Below, piece after piece: positions 6,701 to 14,607 of a DNA stretch of 16,208 nucleotides. This DNA comes from Pirellulaceae bacterium (lineage in GTDB: Bacteria; Planctomycetota; Planctomycetia; Pirellulales; Pirellulaceae). Location of the stretch: NCBI GenBank assembly GCA_013002105.1, contig JABDKS010000270.1, forward strand, positions 1 to 16,208. Direction: 5' to 3'. Position 1 is the first letter of the stretch, and every line of letters begins with the position of its first letter. Both the position numbers and the translations under genes were made by a program. The notes beneath the pieces are model-generated. The model was not told where the DNA came from. It worked only from the letters and a program-made list of their open reading frames with translations, and did not search any database.

Positions 6701-7609
6701 ATGCACCAGTGCGCCCACCACCATCACGCGACCGATAACTACGGTAGAGCGTTCGCGATCGGCGTTTTGCTCAATGTGTTCTTTGTGATTGTCGAAGCGG
6801 GTTACGGGTTTTACGCCAATTCGCTCGCACTGCTGGCGGACGCTGGGCACAATCTGAGCGACGTTCTTGGTCTATTGATGGCTTGGGGCGGCTACGCATT
6901 GGCCAAGGTCGCGCCGAGTCCGAATCGCACTTACGGCTGGCGCGGGTCAACAATCCTGGCGGCACTGTTCAACGCGCTGCTGTTACTGGTTGCGGTCGGC
7001 GGGATCGCCTGGGAAGCCATCACGCGATTTTCGACTCCCAGCGAAGTCGCCGCGCCGACAATTATCGTGGTCGCCGGGATCGGAGTTGTAATTAACACCA
7101 TCACGGCGATGCTGTTTATGAACGGTCGCGATGGCGATTTGAATATTCGCGGTGCCTATCTGCACATGGCTGCCGATGCCTTGTTGTCACTGGGCGTCGT
7201 CATCGCCGGCATCGTGATCGCGTTGACATCGTGGCAGTGGGTAGATCCGCTGACCAGTTTGGTCATTGCGGCGGTGATCTTATTGGGGACCTGGGGTCTG
7301 TTGCGGGAATCGGCCAACTTGGCAATGCAAGGCGTACCGACCAACATTGATCCCCACGAAGTCCAGACTTTTTTGAACAGTATCCCGGGTGTTTCGGAAG
7401 TTCACGATTTACATATTTGGGCCATGAGCACAACCGAGATCGCATTGACTGCACATCTGGTGAAACCGGATGCGGAGAATGAAGACGAACTGTTGCGAGA
7501 CACGGCACAAGAGCTCCATCATCACTTCAATATCTCGCATACAACCATCCAAATCGAGCGGTCTGTCGAAGACGCCAACTGCGGCCAGGCCGCGGACGGA
7601 ACCCTGTAG
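6701..7609 (+). CDS. czcD: Cation diffusion facilitator, CzcD-type Zn(2+)/H+ antiporter
   Basis: A 302-aa CDF-family metal exporter that moves Zn(2+), possibly also Co(2+) or Cd(2+), out of the cytoplasm in exchange for protons. Six membrane spans are expected, roughly 17-37, 42-65, 84-104, 118-140, 155-176 and 184-202. The metal-site residues appear as D47/H50/D54 in TM2 (LLADAGHNLSD) and H155/D159 in TM5 (HMAAD). This HxxxD pairing is typical of zinc-transporting CzcD-like members. The N-terminus is His-rich (MHQCAHHHH), while the His-rich loop often found between TM4 and TM5 is replaced by NGRDGDLNIRG. The C-terminal cytoplasmic dimerisation domain (about 210-290) contains VHDLHIWAMSTTEIALTAHLV. 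Start ATG 6701 lacks a clear Shine-Dalgarno. The gene stands alone after the secretin and converges on the dimethylformamidase-like gene; a 15-bp repeat array begins 1 bp after its stop codon. Confidence 0.93.
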   Translation: MHQCAHHHHATDNYGRAFAIGVLLNVFFVIVEAGYGFYANSLALLADAGHNLSDVLGLLMAWGGYALAKVAPSPNRTYGWRGSTILAALFNALLLLVAVGGIAWEAITRFSTPSEVAAPTIIVVAGIGVVINTITAMLFMNGRDGDLNIRGAYLHMAADALLSLGVVIAGIVIALTSWQWVDPLTSLVIAAVILLGTWGLLRESANLAMQGVPTNIDPHEVQTFLNSIPGVSEVHDLHIWAMSTTEIALTAHLVKPDAENEDELLRDTAQELHHHFNISHTTIQIERSVEDANCGQAADGTL

Positions 7610-7610
7610 C

Positions 7611-7670
7611 GATTCATTGTCTGATGGATCATTGTGTGATAGATCACTGTGTCCTGGCTCATTGTGTCCT
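7611..7670. repeat. 15-bp tandem repeat array, four units
   Basis: Units are 7611-7625 GATTCATTGTCTGAT, 7626-7640 GGATCATTGTGTGAT, 7641-7655 AGATCACTGTGTCCT and 7656-7670 GGCTCATTGTGTCCT, followed by GGC. The array starts directly after the czcD stop codon (7607-7609) and ends 26 bp before the stop of the convergent dimethylformamidase-like gene. In one frame it encodes pentapeptide-like GSLCP/GSLCD repeats, but no gene supports this frame. No terminator-like T-tract is present in this 87-bp gap. Confidence 0.8.
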
Positions 7671-7696
7671 GGCAGCGCACCAAACCGCGGTCGCGG

Positions 7697-9265
7697 TTAG
7701 TTGCTGCGGCCGATCGCTCTGGCGAGCAAATTTTTTGTGATTTGCTGTACACGATGATCGGGCCCATGTGGTCGAGACCAATGCGACCACGGCAATTGAT
7801 GTCCTGGCGGGCTGGACAATCCCTGGCACCACCAAATCGTCGAAGCGTTGAAAACAAAGTTGTTACGAGGTCCCGGGTAGATCGTGGCCGCCCACTTTTG
7901 CGGACGCACACCACCTTGCAAAGCGGTCCCGCGGGCGACAATCTCCAATCCCGGCAAATCGGTGGGAGGATCACCGTGATATTCCCAGCCAATCAAGCCG
8001 GGCACGCGGTCTCCTTTTTTCATATCTGTTCCGCGAAAGATCCAGTGTTCGGGATCTTCACAGACCCAATCCCCTCCTCCGTTGACCGGGTCCACATTAC
8101 GAGCACCCATCAGATAGCCTTCGTCGGGTCCGCGATGGGGAAACGGACCGTGTTGCTGTTCACGAAGTTCCGCCCAACGGTAACGACCCCCGTAGGGTCC
8201 GCCGCGAGACAGAATTCGGTTGGGCTGACCATGTTGGTTGTTGCGATACGGGCTGACCCAACAGACCGAGTTGCCGGATAAGAACAGCAGGCTGACGCCG
8301 GCATCTCTGATCGCGACGACGCTGTCATATTGTCGACGATCCCAGTACTCGTCGTGACCGACACTCAACATGACTTTGCAACGCTTTGCCCGCTCGGGAG
8401 AAAGCAGATCGCTGTTGCTGCAATACGTGACGTCGTAACCCTGTTTTTCCAGCCAGTAGGCCATCGGAAATTCAAAGCAGAGCCATTCACCCGATCCAAT
8501 GGTTTGCGGATTGTCGAAAATCTGCGGATACATTCCATAGGGTCGATCGAAACTGACGTCCGACCAGGGACCCTGGTTGCCGTCGGGGTGTGTGTACAAC
8601 GAATCCTTGTCGGGCCATTGATTGTAGGCTTGCCAAGTATTATCGGAGCACTGCAGTAGGATGTCGGCGGGCCGTTCGTCACGGACGATAAAGACAACGT
8701 AGCTTTGCCAGTAACCAAACCCACTGGCGTCGTTGGTCGTTGTCAGGCGTCCCAGATAAACGCCACTTGGCCAGTGGTCGGCAATGGTGAGTGTGACGGA
8801 TGGTTGCCAGTCACATTGACGAATTCGTTTTTTACCCCGCGGTGGCGTTGGTTGTTGGATGCCCGGCAGCGGTCCGATCGTTTTCATCAATCGAGCCCCG
8901 CGACCTCCGTAGTACCCGGTGCGAAAAATCTCGATCTTAAAATCTTGCGGTTGGCCGGTCGAAACAAAAATGTCGATCGTTTCGCCTGCAGCAACACTTT
9001 GCTTACTGCAATAACCTTCGATTCGTGACGCTCGAATGGAATCGCGTTGGTCCAAGCGAACTCGCGTCAGTTGCCAGTCCAGGGCGCCAGGTTTCGCATT
9101 TTCACTCGTGATGACGTTCGTGGTTTTCGCGTCGCTGATCGGTTCGTCCGCGGTCGCCAGATCGCCCAACAGTCGATTCGAGCACAGGCCGCCAGCGAGG
9201 CCCATGGCGACGCCACAGGTTTTGATCGCATCGCGACGATTGCCGAGATTGTTTTTGTGACGCAC
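7697..9265 (-). CDS. Tat-exported N,N-dimethylformamidase large-subunit-like protein
   Basis: A 522-aa protein resembling the C-terminal catalytic part of the large (beta) subunit of N,N-dimethylformamidase, an iron-dependent amidohydrolase that splits dimethylformamide into dimethylamine and formate. Here the natural substrate is unknown. Family-like stretches include EIFRTGYYGGRGARLM (112-127), the region NTWQAYNQWPDKDSLY, SVGHDEYWDRRQYD, LSGNSVCWVSPY and the C-terminal FNASTIWWCQGLSSPP. The N-terminus carries a twin-arginine signal (NRRDAIK followed by a Gly/Ala-rich hydrophobic stretch), so the protein is probably exported folded, as suits a metalloenzyme. Iron-ligand residues cannot be assigned without alignment. 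Start codon GTG (9265-9263) lies 2 nt after the stop of the upstream fusion gene, so translation is probably coupled. The next in-frame Met (residue 21) would destroy the Tat signal. Confidence 0.8.
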   Translation of the reverse strand: MRHKNNLGNRRDAIKTCGVAMGLAGGLCSNRLLGDLATADEPISDAKTTNVITSENAKPGALDWQLTRVRLDQRDSIRASRIEGYCSKQSVAAGETIDIFVSTGQPQDFKIEIFRTGYYGGRGARLMKTIGPLPGIQQPTPPRGKKRIRQCDWQPSVTLTIADHWPSGVYLGRLTTTNDASGFGYWQSYVVFIVRDERPADILLQCSDNTWQAYNQWPDKDSLYTHPDGNQGPWSDVSFDRPYGMYPQIFDNPQTIGSGEWLCFEFPMAYWLEKQGYDVTYCSNSDLLSPERAKRCKVMLSVGHDEYWDRRQYDSVVAIRDAGVSLLFLSGNSVCWVSPYRNNQHGQPNRILSRGGPYGGRYRWAELREQQHGPFPHRGPDEGYLMGARNVDPVNGGGDWVCEDPEHWIFRGTDMKKGDRVPGLIGWEYHGDPPTDLPGLEIVARGTALQGGVRPQKWAATIYPGPRNNFVFNASTIWWCQGLSSPPGHQLPWSHWSRPHGPDHRVQQITKNLLARAIGRSN

Positions 9266-9267
9266 GT

Positions 9268-12200
9268 TTAACGTAGACCTCGCAGGTAGGCGACGACATC
9301 GGCAAGTTCTGATTCGGTCAGTGCTTCGTCCAGGCCCTTGGGCATGATCGATACTGCGCTGGGCTGCATGCGTTGGATGTCCTGACGCGATATCGTGATC
9401 GACTGACCGGTGGACTGTTGAATCGTGACGTGGCCGGCCACGTCCGACGTCAAAAGTCCCGAGACCGCTTTGCCGTCGGTCGTCAAGACATTTACCGTGC
9501 CGTAGTCACGGACGATGCTGGCTGATGGCAAGACAATCGATTCCAGTAAATCGCTGGCAGACCGATTGGCTCCGATCGTTGTCAGATCCGGGCCGACCCG
9601 CTTCCCCAGGGAGCCAATGACATGGCAAGTGGTGCATTTGGCTTTTTCACTCATGAAGATCTTTTGACCACGCTGCGCGTCACCTTGGTTGATATTCAGC
9701 AGCAAGCCTGCGAGGCGCGTCTGCTTGTCCTGTTCGTTTTGCTTTAAACGGTCGAGCAGTTGATTTGCGACCGGCAACCACTTTTGTGGATAGCGTTTGA
9801 CAACATCCGAGAGTTCACTCTCGGGTAGTGTCAGAAAAGACGACGCGTTGCCGACTGTTGCAAGAAAAGAATCAATCACATCCGGGTCGCGAACACGCGT
9901 GAACACTCTGATCAGTTCGCGCAGCTGCATGGGCGAAGCGTTTTTCAGATGACTGGTCAGTTGGATCAGTTGCTGGTGATTGAACTTCCACGATGGCAGT
10001 GCAGTGGCTAACGCCATCGCGTTTTGAGGTGCACTGCCGTCACGTAAAATCTGTTCGGCAAGAGCAAACATCGGCTCGGTCAATGGACCTGCGTTGTTCT
10101 TGGCCGCTCGCATCGCACGCAATCGCAGCCAGGGTGATTTCGTTTGGTCTTGTCCGATTGAATCGAGCAGGTTGCTGAATGTCTTGTCACTGGACACAGC
10201 GAGTACGTCGAGTGCTGATTCGATGTCGTTTGAGTTGTTTGACGTCAGTTGGTTGCGGAGCGGCGTTGACCAGGTCGGGTGGATCGTACGTCCAGATGTC
10301 GAGGCAATCGATTTCCAAACGAGCTGTTCCAATTCGGGAGATTGTGTGTTTTGGAGGAAAAGGCCGATCGATTCGGCAACACGAGGTTCATTAGCCAACC
10401 GTGCGATCAACGATGTTGCTGCGTCAGATCGCTCGTTTAGCAAGGTTTTGTTTTCAAGCCATGCAATCACGACATCCGCGACGGCGTTTTTCCACTGGGG
10501 ATGTCGCCCGATGACATCCAGTGCGGCGTCACGCAACGCGTCGTCGGATGAATTCAAAAGCGGTGTAACATCCGATTCGGTTAACGGCGATGCGTCCATT
10601 TGGTCCAACGCGACCAACACGCCGCGAGTTTGGCTGGGGTGGTCATTCCAATCCGGCCCTGTCAGTAGCTTCGAAAGCTCAGTCGGCTGATTGATTTCGA
10701 TCAGGGCGTAGACGATCGCGTGTTCCTCGGATCGGTCTTCGGCGCGAATTAAGGCGTCGAGCAGAGCTTGGATCTGGTCGGCAGCACCGATTTTGCCCAA
10801 TGATGTCGCAGCCGCACGCCGCACCGCCGGGTCGGTGTCCGCGAGCCGCTGGCTCAGCAGGTCAGCATTGACGGTCGAGGCACTCAGTCCGAGACCGTGG
10901 CAGGCAAGTTGACGAATCGACGCGAGACGATCATCGAGGGCGAGCTGGATCGCGGCGGTCGCTTGGGCTGCGACCTCGTCTTGCGAAGTCGTTTTGGATG
11001 GTTGAGCCAACCGAGTGAGTGCCCAAAGACAATTGCGGCGTATTCGGACATCGCCACGTACCACATGAGTTTTCAATGTCGCAATCATCTCGCTACCGCG
11101 GCGGACACATTCGCCGATCGCCTGTTCGCGGACGGCAAAGCGAGTGTCATTGAGCAGCCGTGTTAGCTGCTGAGCGGTTTTGGTCGACCAATCAATTTGT
11201 CGACCGTACGGATCTACCAACGGCGTCATGCCCGTTCGACGAATGCGGTAAATCCCTCCCAGTAAATCGGGTTTCGCGAACTGGGACGTGGGACAACCGC
11301 GGTAAAACCAGCCGCCAGTGTCGACCACCAACAGGCTCCCATCGGCGTCTTCGATCACATCGGTCGGATGAAAGTCGCGACTGTCGCAGGAAAGGAACTC
11401 GTGCTGCGTGGCTTCGTAGGTCGAACCTTGACGTTGCATTTCGACACGTACGACCTTGCCATGATTAAAGAAGGTCGTGAACAGATTGTCTTGCCAACGA
11501 TGATCCATCGCCCCGCTGCGATATCGTGTCATACCCGAGACGGCGACATGACCGAATCGATGGACCGGCCCGAGCAGGTCGCCGGTGACTTTTAGTTCAT
11601 TGCGTACCTTTTCGCGATGCGGGTACGCGCCGCCGTAAAGCCAATGGACGAGGGAGTCGACGCGCGGCCGCGTGTACAGAATGTTAACCGTCCCCAGCAA
11701 ATCGCCCGTCTCGGTCAGGTCGACTTCGACTGGATTGTCCATGCCTCCACCGCAGTGGATTTGAACATCGGAACCGTCGGGCAGGCACGAAAAGAGATAC
11801 GAGCCTTCACGCTTGCTGGTGACATTACCGTCGTCATCTTTGAATTCGTGTCCGTGGTATCCGTCGCACCAGTAAAGCCGCCCGTCGGTGCCCCAAAAAC
11901 AACCATGGATACTCGCCGCATTCCCGGTGTAACCGAATTGTTTCACGATCACTTTGCGCTGGTCGGCGACTCCATCATCATCCGTGTCGGTCAATTTCCA
12001 AATGTTCGGAGGTGATGCGACGTAGAGCGAACCATTGTGCCAGGCGCCGCCCATCGGGAAGGTCATCTTGTCGGCAAACACGGTCGACTTGTCGAATCGC
12101 CCATCGCCGTCGCTGTCGGTCAGCCGACGAATCGAATTGGGTAATTGTTCTTCTAGTTCCTGGTTGGATAGATTCACGCCAGCGTTGTTGCAGACGTACA

Positions 12201-13800
12201 AGTGGCCACGATCATCAAAACACCCAAGCGTGGGATGCGTGACCAAAGGGGGACCCGCGACCAATTCGGCAGTGAAACCGTCGGGGACCCGCAGATCGGC
12301 CGGTTGAAAACCCGGCGTCAAGGGCGGCGGTTGGACCGAAGCTAGTTGCGAGATTTCTTCGTCGATTCCATCGTGAATTCTTACTTGCGAAGTGCCTCCG
12401 TGCCACATGTCATATTTGGGTACTGCATAGTCATCGAAGAACGTCGTTAACTGTCGCTTCATTTTTTCACGTCGACTGGCCCACGCCGGATCGTTGACCA
12501 AATTGTTGAATTCGTCACCGTCGTTGTGCAGGTCGTACAGTTCGTGCGGGCCGTTGGGATGTCGATGCACGTATTTGAATCGTTCATCGCGGACACAGCG
12601 CAGGTTTTCGAATTCGTAAAAGACAGGTCGTGAGACGTTCTCGTCTTTGCCGGTCAAGGCCGCCGAAAAATCCGAGCCGGGTGATCGTGGTGCGGTGGGC
12701 ATTTTGTTGCCCAGGTTCAAATGCCCCAGCAGCGTCGGCATCAAGTCGTAATTGGCGATCATTTGATCGGATCGTTTACCGGCGGCGATCTTCCCGGGGT
12801 GACGAAAAATCAACGGGATCTGCATCATGCCGTCACGTGCGGTCAACGGACGGGTGTGATCACCCATCCCAAAAAAGCCCCCGTGCCCACCGACCCAACC
12901 TTGGTCGGCAATGAAGATCACGATGGTGTTGTCGTCGATCCCCTGTTGCTTGAGCGTCGACAGGACATCTCCCACGCCATCGTCCACGCCACTGACTTCC
13001 GTGGCAACGCGACGGATCGAAACCGGGTTGTTGATGAAGTCGCGATTATTCAGCTGCCACGGATGGGTCGCCTGGCGTGGAAACGATGGCAGTTCTTTGT
13101 CGGCGTAATAGGCCGCGTGCCGATTTTGGCCGTCGCGCAGCAACAACCGACTCAATGCGTAGGGCCCGTTGTAGGAGAGAAACAAAAAGAACGGATCGTC
13201 GTTGGCGGATTGCTGTTGGATGAAGTCGACTGCGTGCTCGGTCCATAGATCGGTCAAGTACTTTGGTTCGTTGCGGATTTTTCCGTTTTCGATCACGCGC
13301 GCGTTGTAAAACGTGCTGGTGCCGCCGTGGGGCATCGTGATCCAGTAGTTGTCGAGTCCTTCTTGTGGAGACAAGTTGCCGCCCAGGTGCCATTTGCCGA
13401 CCAGACCACACTTGTATCCGTCGTCGCGCAAGATTTCTGGCAGCGACGTCAGGTTGTCCAACGTGCAACGAGCGTCCGGGCCCGTCTGCAGGCCGCCGCC
13501 GGACAAAAACGAATGGACACCATGTTGCGACGGGATCAAACCGGTAAGGCAAGTCGCCCTCGTTGGCGAACAAACAGGGTTGGACGCGAATGCCCGCGTG
13601 AACAATGTCCCCTCGGCCGCCAGAGAATCGATATTGGGCGTGCGGATATCGCGGTTGCCATAACAGCCCAGTGTCCAGGCCCCATGGTTATCGGTCATGA
13701 TCAAAATGACGTTGGGACGCTGGCTCGTTTGTGCCGGACAGATTCCGCAGACACAGGCTACTGCTATCCAGATCACGAACCGGCTGATCAATCGACTCAT
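9268..13800 (-). CDS. Sulfatase / PVC-type dehydrogenase / HEAT / cytochrome c fusion protein
   Basis: A 1510-aa exported multidomain enzyme. Residues 1-23 are a Sec signal peptide. The sulfatase domain spans about 28-460: metal-site TDNHG (D37, N38), formylglycine site CSPTR (C77, to be oxidised by a formylglycine-generating enzyme), GKWHLGG near 130, and DQG (D299, Q300). Sulfatase would hydrolyse sulfate esters. From about 500 (VPDGFTAELVAGPP) to 870 comes a sorbosone-dehydrogenase-like beta-propeller of the PVC membrane-bound dehydrogenase family, with DxDxDG loops (DSDGDGRFD, DTDDDGVAD). HEAT-like helical repeats fill about 890-1350. The C-terminal haem-binding domain (about 1370-1510) has CTTCH (C1389, C1392, H1393) and MPKGL as a possible sixth-ligand region. 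A Shine-Dalgarno GGAG (13812-13809) lies 8 nt before ATG 13800. No signal peptide occurs at the inter-domain junction, so the fusion looks genuine. It forms an operon with the dimethylformamidase-like gene. Confidence 0.93.
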   Translation of the reverse strand: MSRLISRFVIWIAVACVCGICPAQTSQRPNVILIMTDNHGAWTLGCYGNRDIRTPNIDSLAAEGTLFTRAFASNPVCSPTRATCLTGLIPSQHGVHSFLSGGGLQTGPDARCTLDNLTSLPEILRDDGYKCGLVGKWHLGGNLSPQEGLDNYWITMPHGGTSTFYNARVIENGKIRNEPKYLTDLWTEHAVDFIQQQSANDDPFFLFLSYNGPYALSRLLLRDGQNRHAAYYADKELPSFPRQATHPWQLNNRDFINNPVSIRRVATEVSGVDDGVGDVLSTLKQQGIDDNTIVIFIADQGWVGGHGGFFGMGDHTRPLTARDGMMQIPLIFRHPGKIAAGKRSDQMIANYDLMPTLLGHLNLGNKMPTAPRSPGSDFSAALTGKDENVSRPVFYEFENLRCVRDERFKYVHRHPNGPHELYDLHNDGDEFNNLVNDPAWASRREKMKRQLTTFFDDYAVPKYDMWHGGTSQVRIHDGIDEEISQLASVQPPPLTPGFQPADLRVPDGFTAELVAGPPLVTHPTLGCFDDRGHLYVCNNAGVNLSNQELEEQLPNSIRRLTDSDGDGRFDKSTVFADKMTFPMGGAWHNGSLYVASPPNIWKLTDTDDDGVADQRKVIVKQFGYTGNAASIHGCFWGTDGRLYWCDGYHGHEFKDDDGNVTSKREGSYLFSCLPDGSDVQIHCGGGMDNPVEVDLTETGDLLGTVNILYTRPRVDSLVHWLYGGAYPHREKVRNELKVTGDLLGPVHRFGHVAVSGMTRYRSGAMDHRWQDNLFTTFFNHGKVVRVEMQRQGSTYEATQHEFLSCDSRDFHPTDVIEDADGSLLVVDTGGWFYRGCPTSQFAKPDLLGGIYRIRRTGMTPLVDPYGRQIDWSTKTAQQLTRLLNDTRFAVREQAIGECVRRGSEMIATLKTHVVRGDVRIRRNCLWALTRLAQPSKTTSQDEVAAQATAAIQLALDDRLASIRQLACHGLGLSASTVNADLLSQRLADTDPAVRRAAATSLGKIGAADQIQALLDALIRAEDRSEEHAIVYALIEINQPTELSKLLTGPDWNDHPSQTRGVLVALDQMDASPLTESDVTPLLNSSDDALRDAALDVIGRHPQWKNAVADVVIAWLENKTLLNERSDAATSLIARLANEPRVAESIGLFLQNTQSPELEQLVWKSIASTSGRTIHPTWSTPLRNQLTSNNSNDIESALDVLAVSSDKTFSNLLDSIGQDQTKSPWLRLRAMRAAKNNAGPLTEPMFALAEQILRDGSAPQNAMALATALPSWKFNHQQLIQLTSHLKNASPMQLRELIRVFTRVRDPDVIDSFLATVGNASSFLTLPESELSDVVKRYPQKWLPVANQLLDRLKQNEQDKQTRLAGLLLNINQGDAQRGQKIFMSEKAKCTTCHVIGSLGKRVGPDLTTIGANRSASDLLESIVLPSASIVRDYGTVNVLTTDGKAVSGLLTSDVAGHVTIQQSTGQSITISRQDIQRMQPSAVSIMPKGLDEALTESELADVVAYLRGLR

Positions 13801-14607
13801 TACGACAACTCCAAGAAACGGGTGACCAACGATGGTAACCTTGGTGTGGGTGTCATGCTCGTCGCCAGGGAGTTGGCTTGGCGAAGGCCCATCGCGCCGA
13901 TGCGAGACTGTGATGACTCATTGCCGGTCGCGCTGGCTCGTCGAGTCGTCGCATGAGAGGGGCATGGATCTTGCGAAAACCGAATTCGAGGTCCACTTGG
14001 GGCGGGCATCATGGTGATTTCGCAGACAGGTTCCCTATTTTTTCGCGCAAACATCGCCAGAGGCGATTCGCGATCGGGTTATTCCGAATGTAGGGCTGCA
14101 GCCAAAACTCACTGGGAAGAGAATTTACCGACTTGGAACCCCGTTTTTACGCTCAAATGCTTGTGAAACCCCGCTTTCCCCCCGCACGCAGCGCTGTCCT
14201 TGGCGGTTGGCGACGGGAATCTCCGAGGCGGCCAAATGGCGCAGGTGGTCGGGATTTGCCGGTCCTATTGGGAACTTTGGGTGGGTCTGGGCGTCAGACT
14301 AGGTGCCGTTCGTTGACACCCTAAGGGGTCCAACTAGAATCGCACGCAGACCTTGTCCATTCGCTTTATTCTCCCTATTTTCCCATGTTTCTGAATGGGC
14401 TGGCGCACCCTGAATTTTAACGACGCAGCATCATGCAAGCCGATGCTAGAAAAGGTGCGTTTCGCCGATCCATCAACGTGTTGTGTCGACAATTGTTCCA
14501 CAAGACGATGAAGCGACAATCACGATCCTCAACCGCCCATCACACCGCCCTGAACTTGGACGGCGTTTCACAACCCCTGAATCGCCGCCGTTTGGTAGAG
14601 ACCCTCG
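13801..14607. other. Divergent intergenic region (807 bp)
   Basis: This region separates the minus-strand sulfatase fusion from the plus-strand exported protein. Short open frames on both strands are Arg/Pro-rich or overlap each other and are not called. A weak hairpin, GAC-A-CCC paired with GGGGTC around TAA, lies near 14315-14330. The promoters of both large genes should lie here, but no clear sigma-70 or sigma-54 elements were found. A TGGC followed by unsuitable spacing near 14400 was considered and dismissed. Confidence 0.5.

Noticed and set aside
7569..7700. Pentapeptide-repeat protein encoded by the 15-bp array (GSLCP/GSLCD units)
   Set aside because: Only four units, overlapping the end of czcD in another frame, with no start signal; better explained as a DNA repeat.
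7649..8281. 210-aa plus-strand open frame over the end of the dimethylformamidase-like gene
   Set aside because: It is antisense to a recognised protein, and part of the frame is the tandem repeat; no motif supports it.
13327..13956. 209-aa plus-strand open frame over the 5' end of the sulfatase fusion
   Set aside because: It overlaps the signal peptide and catalytic sulfatase region on the other strand; the composition is typical of a shadow frame.
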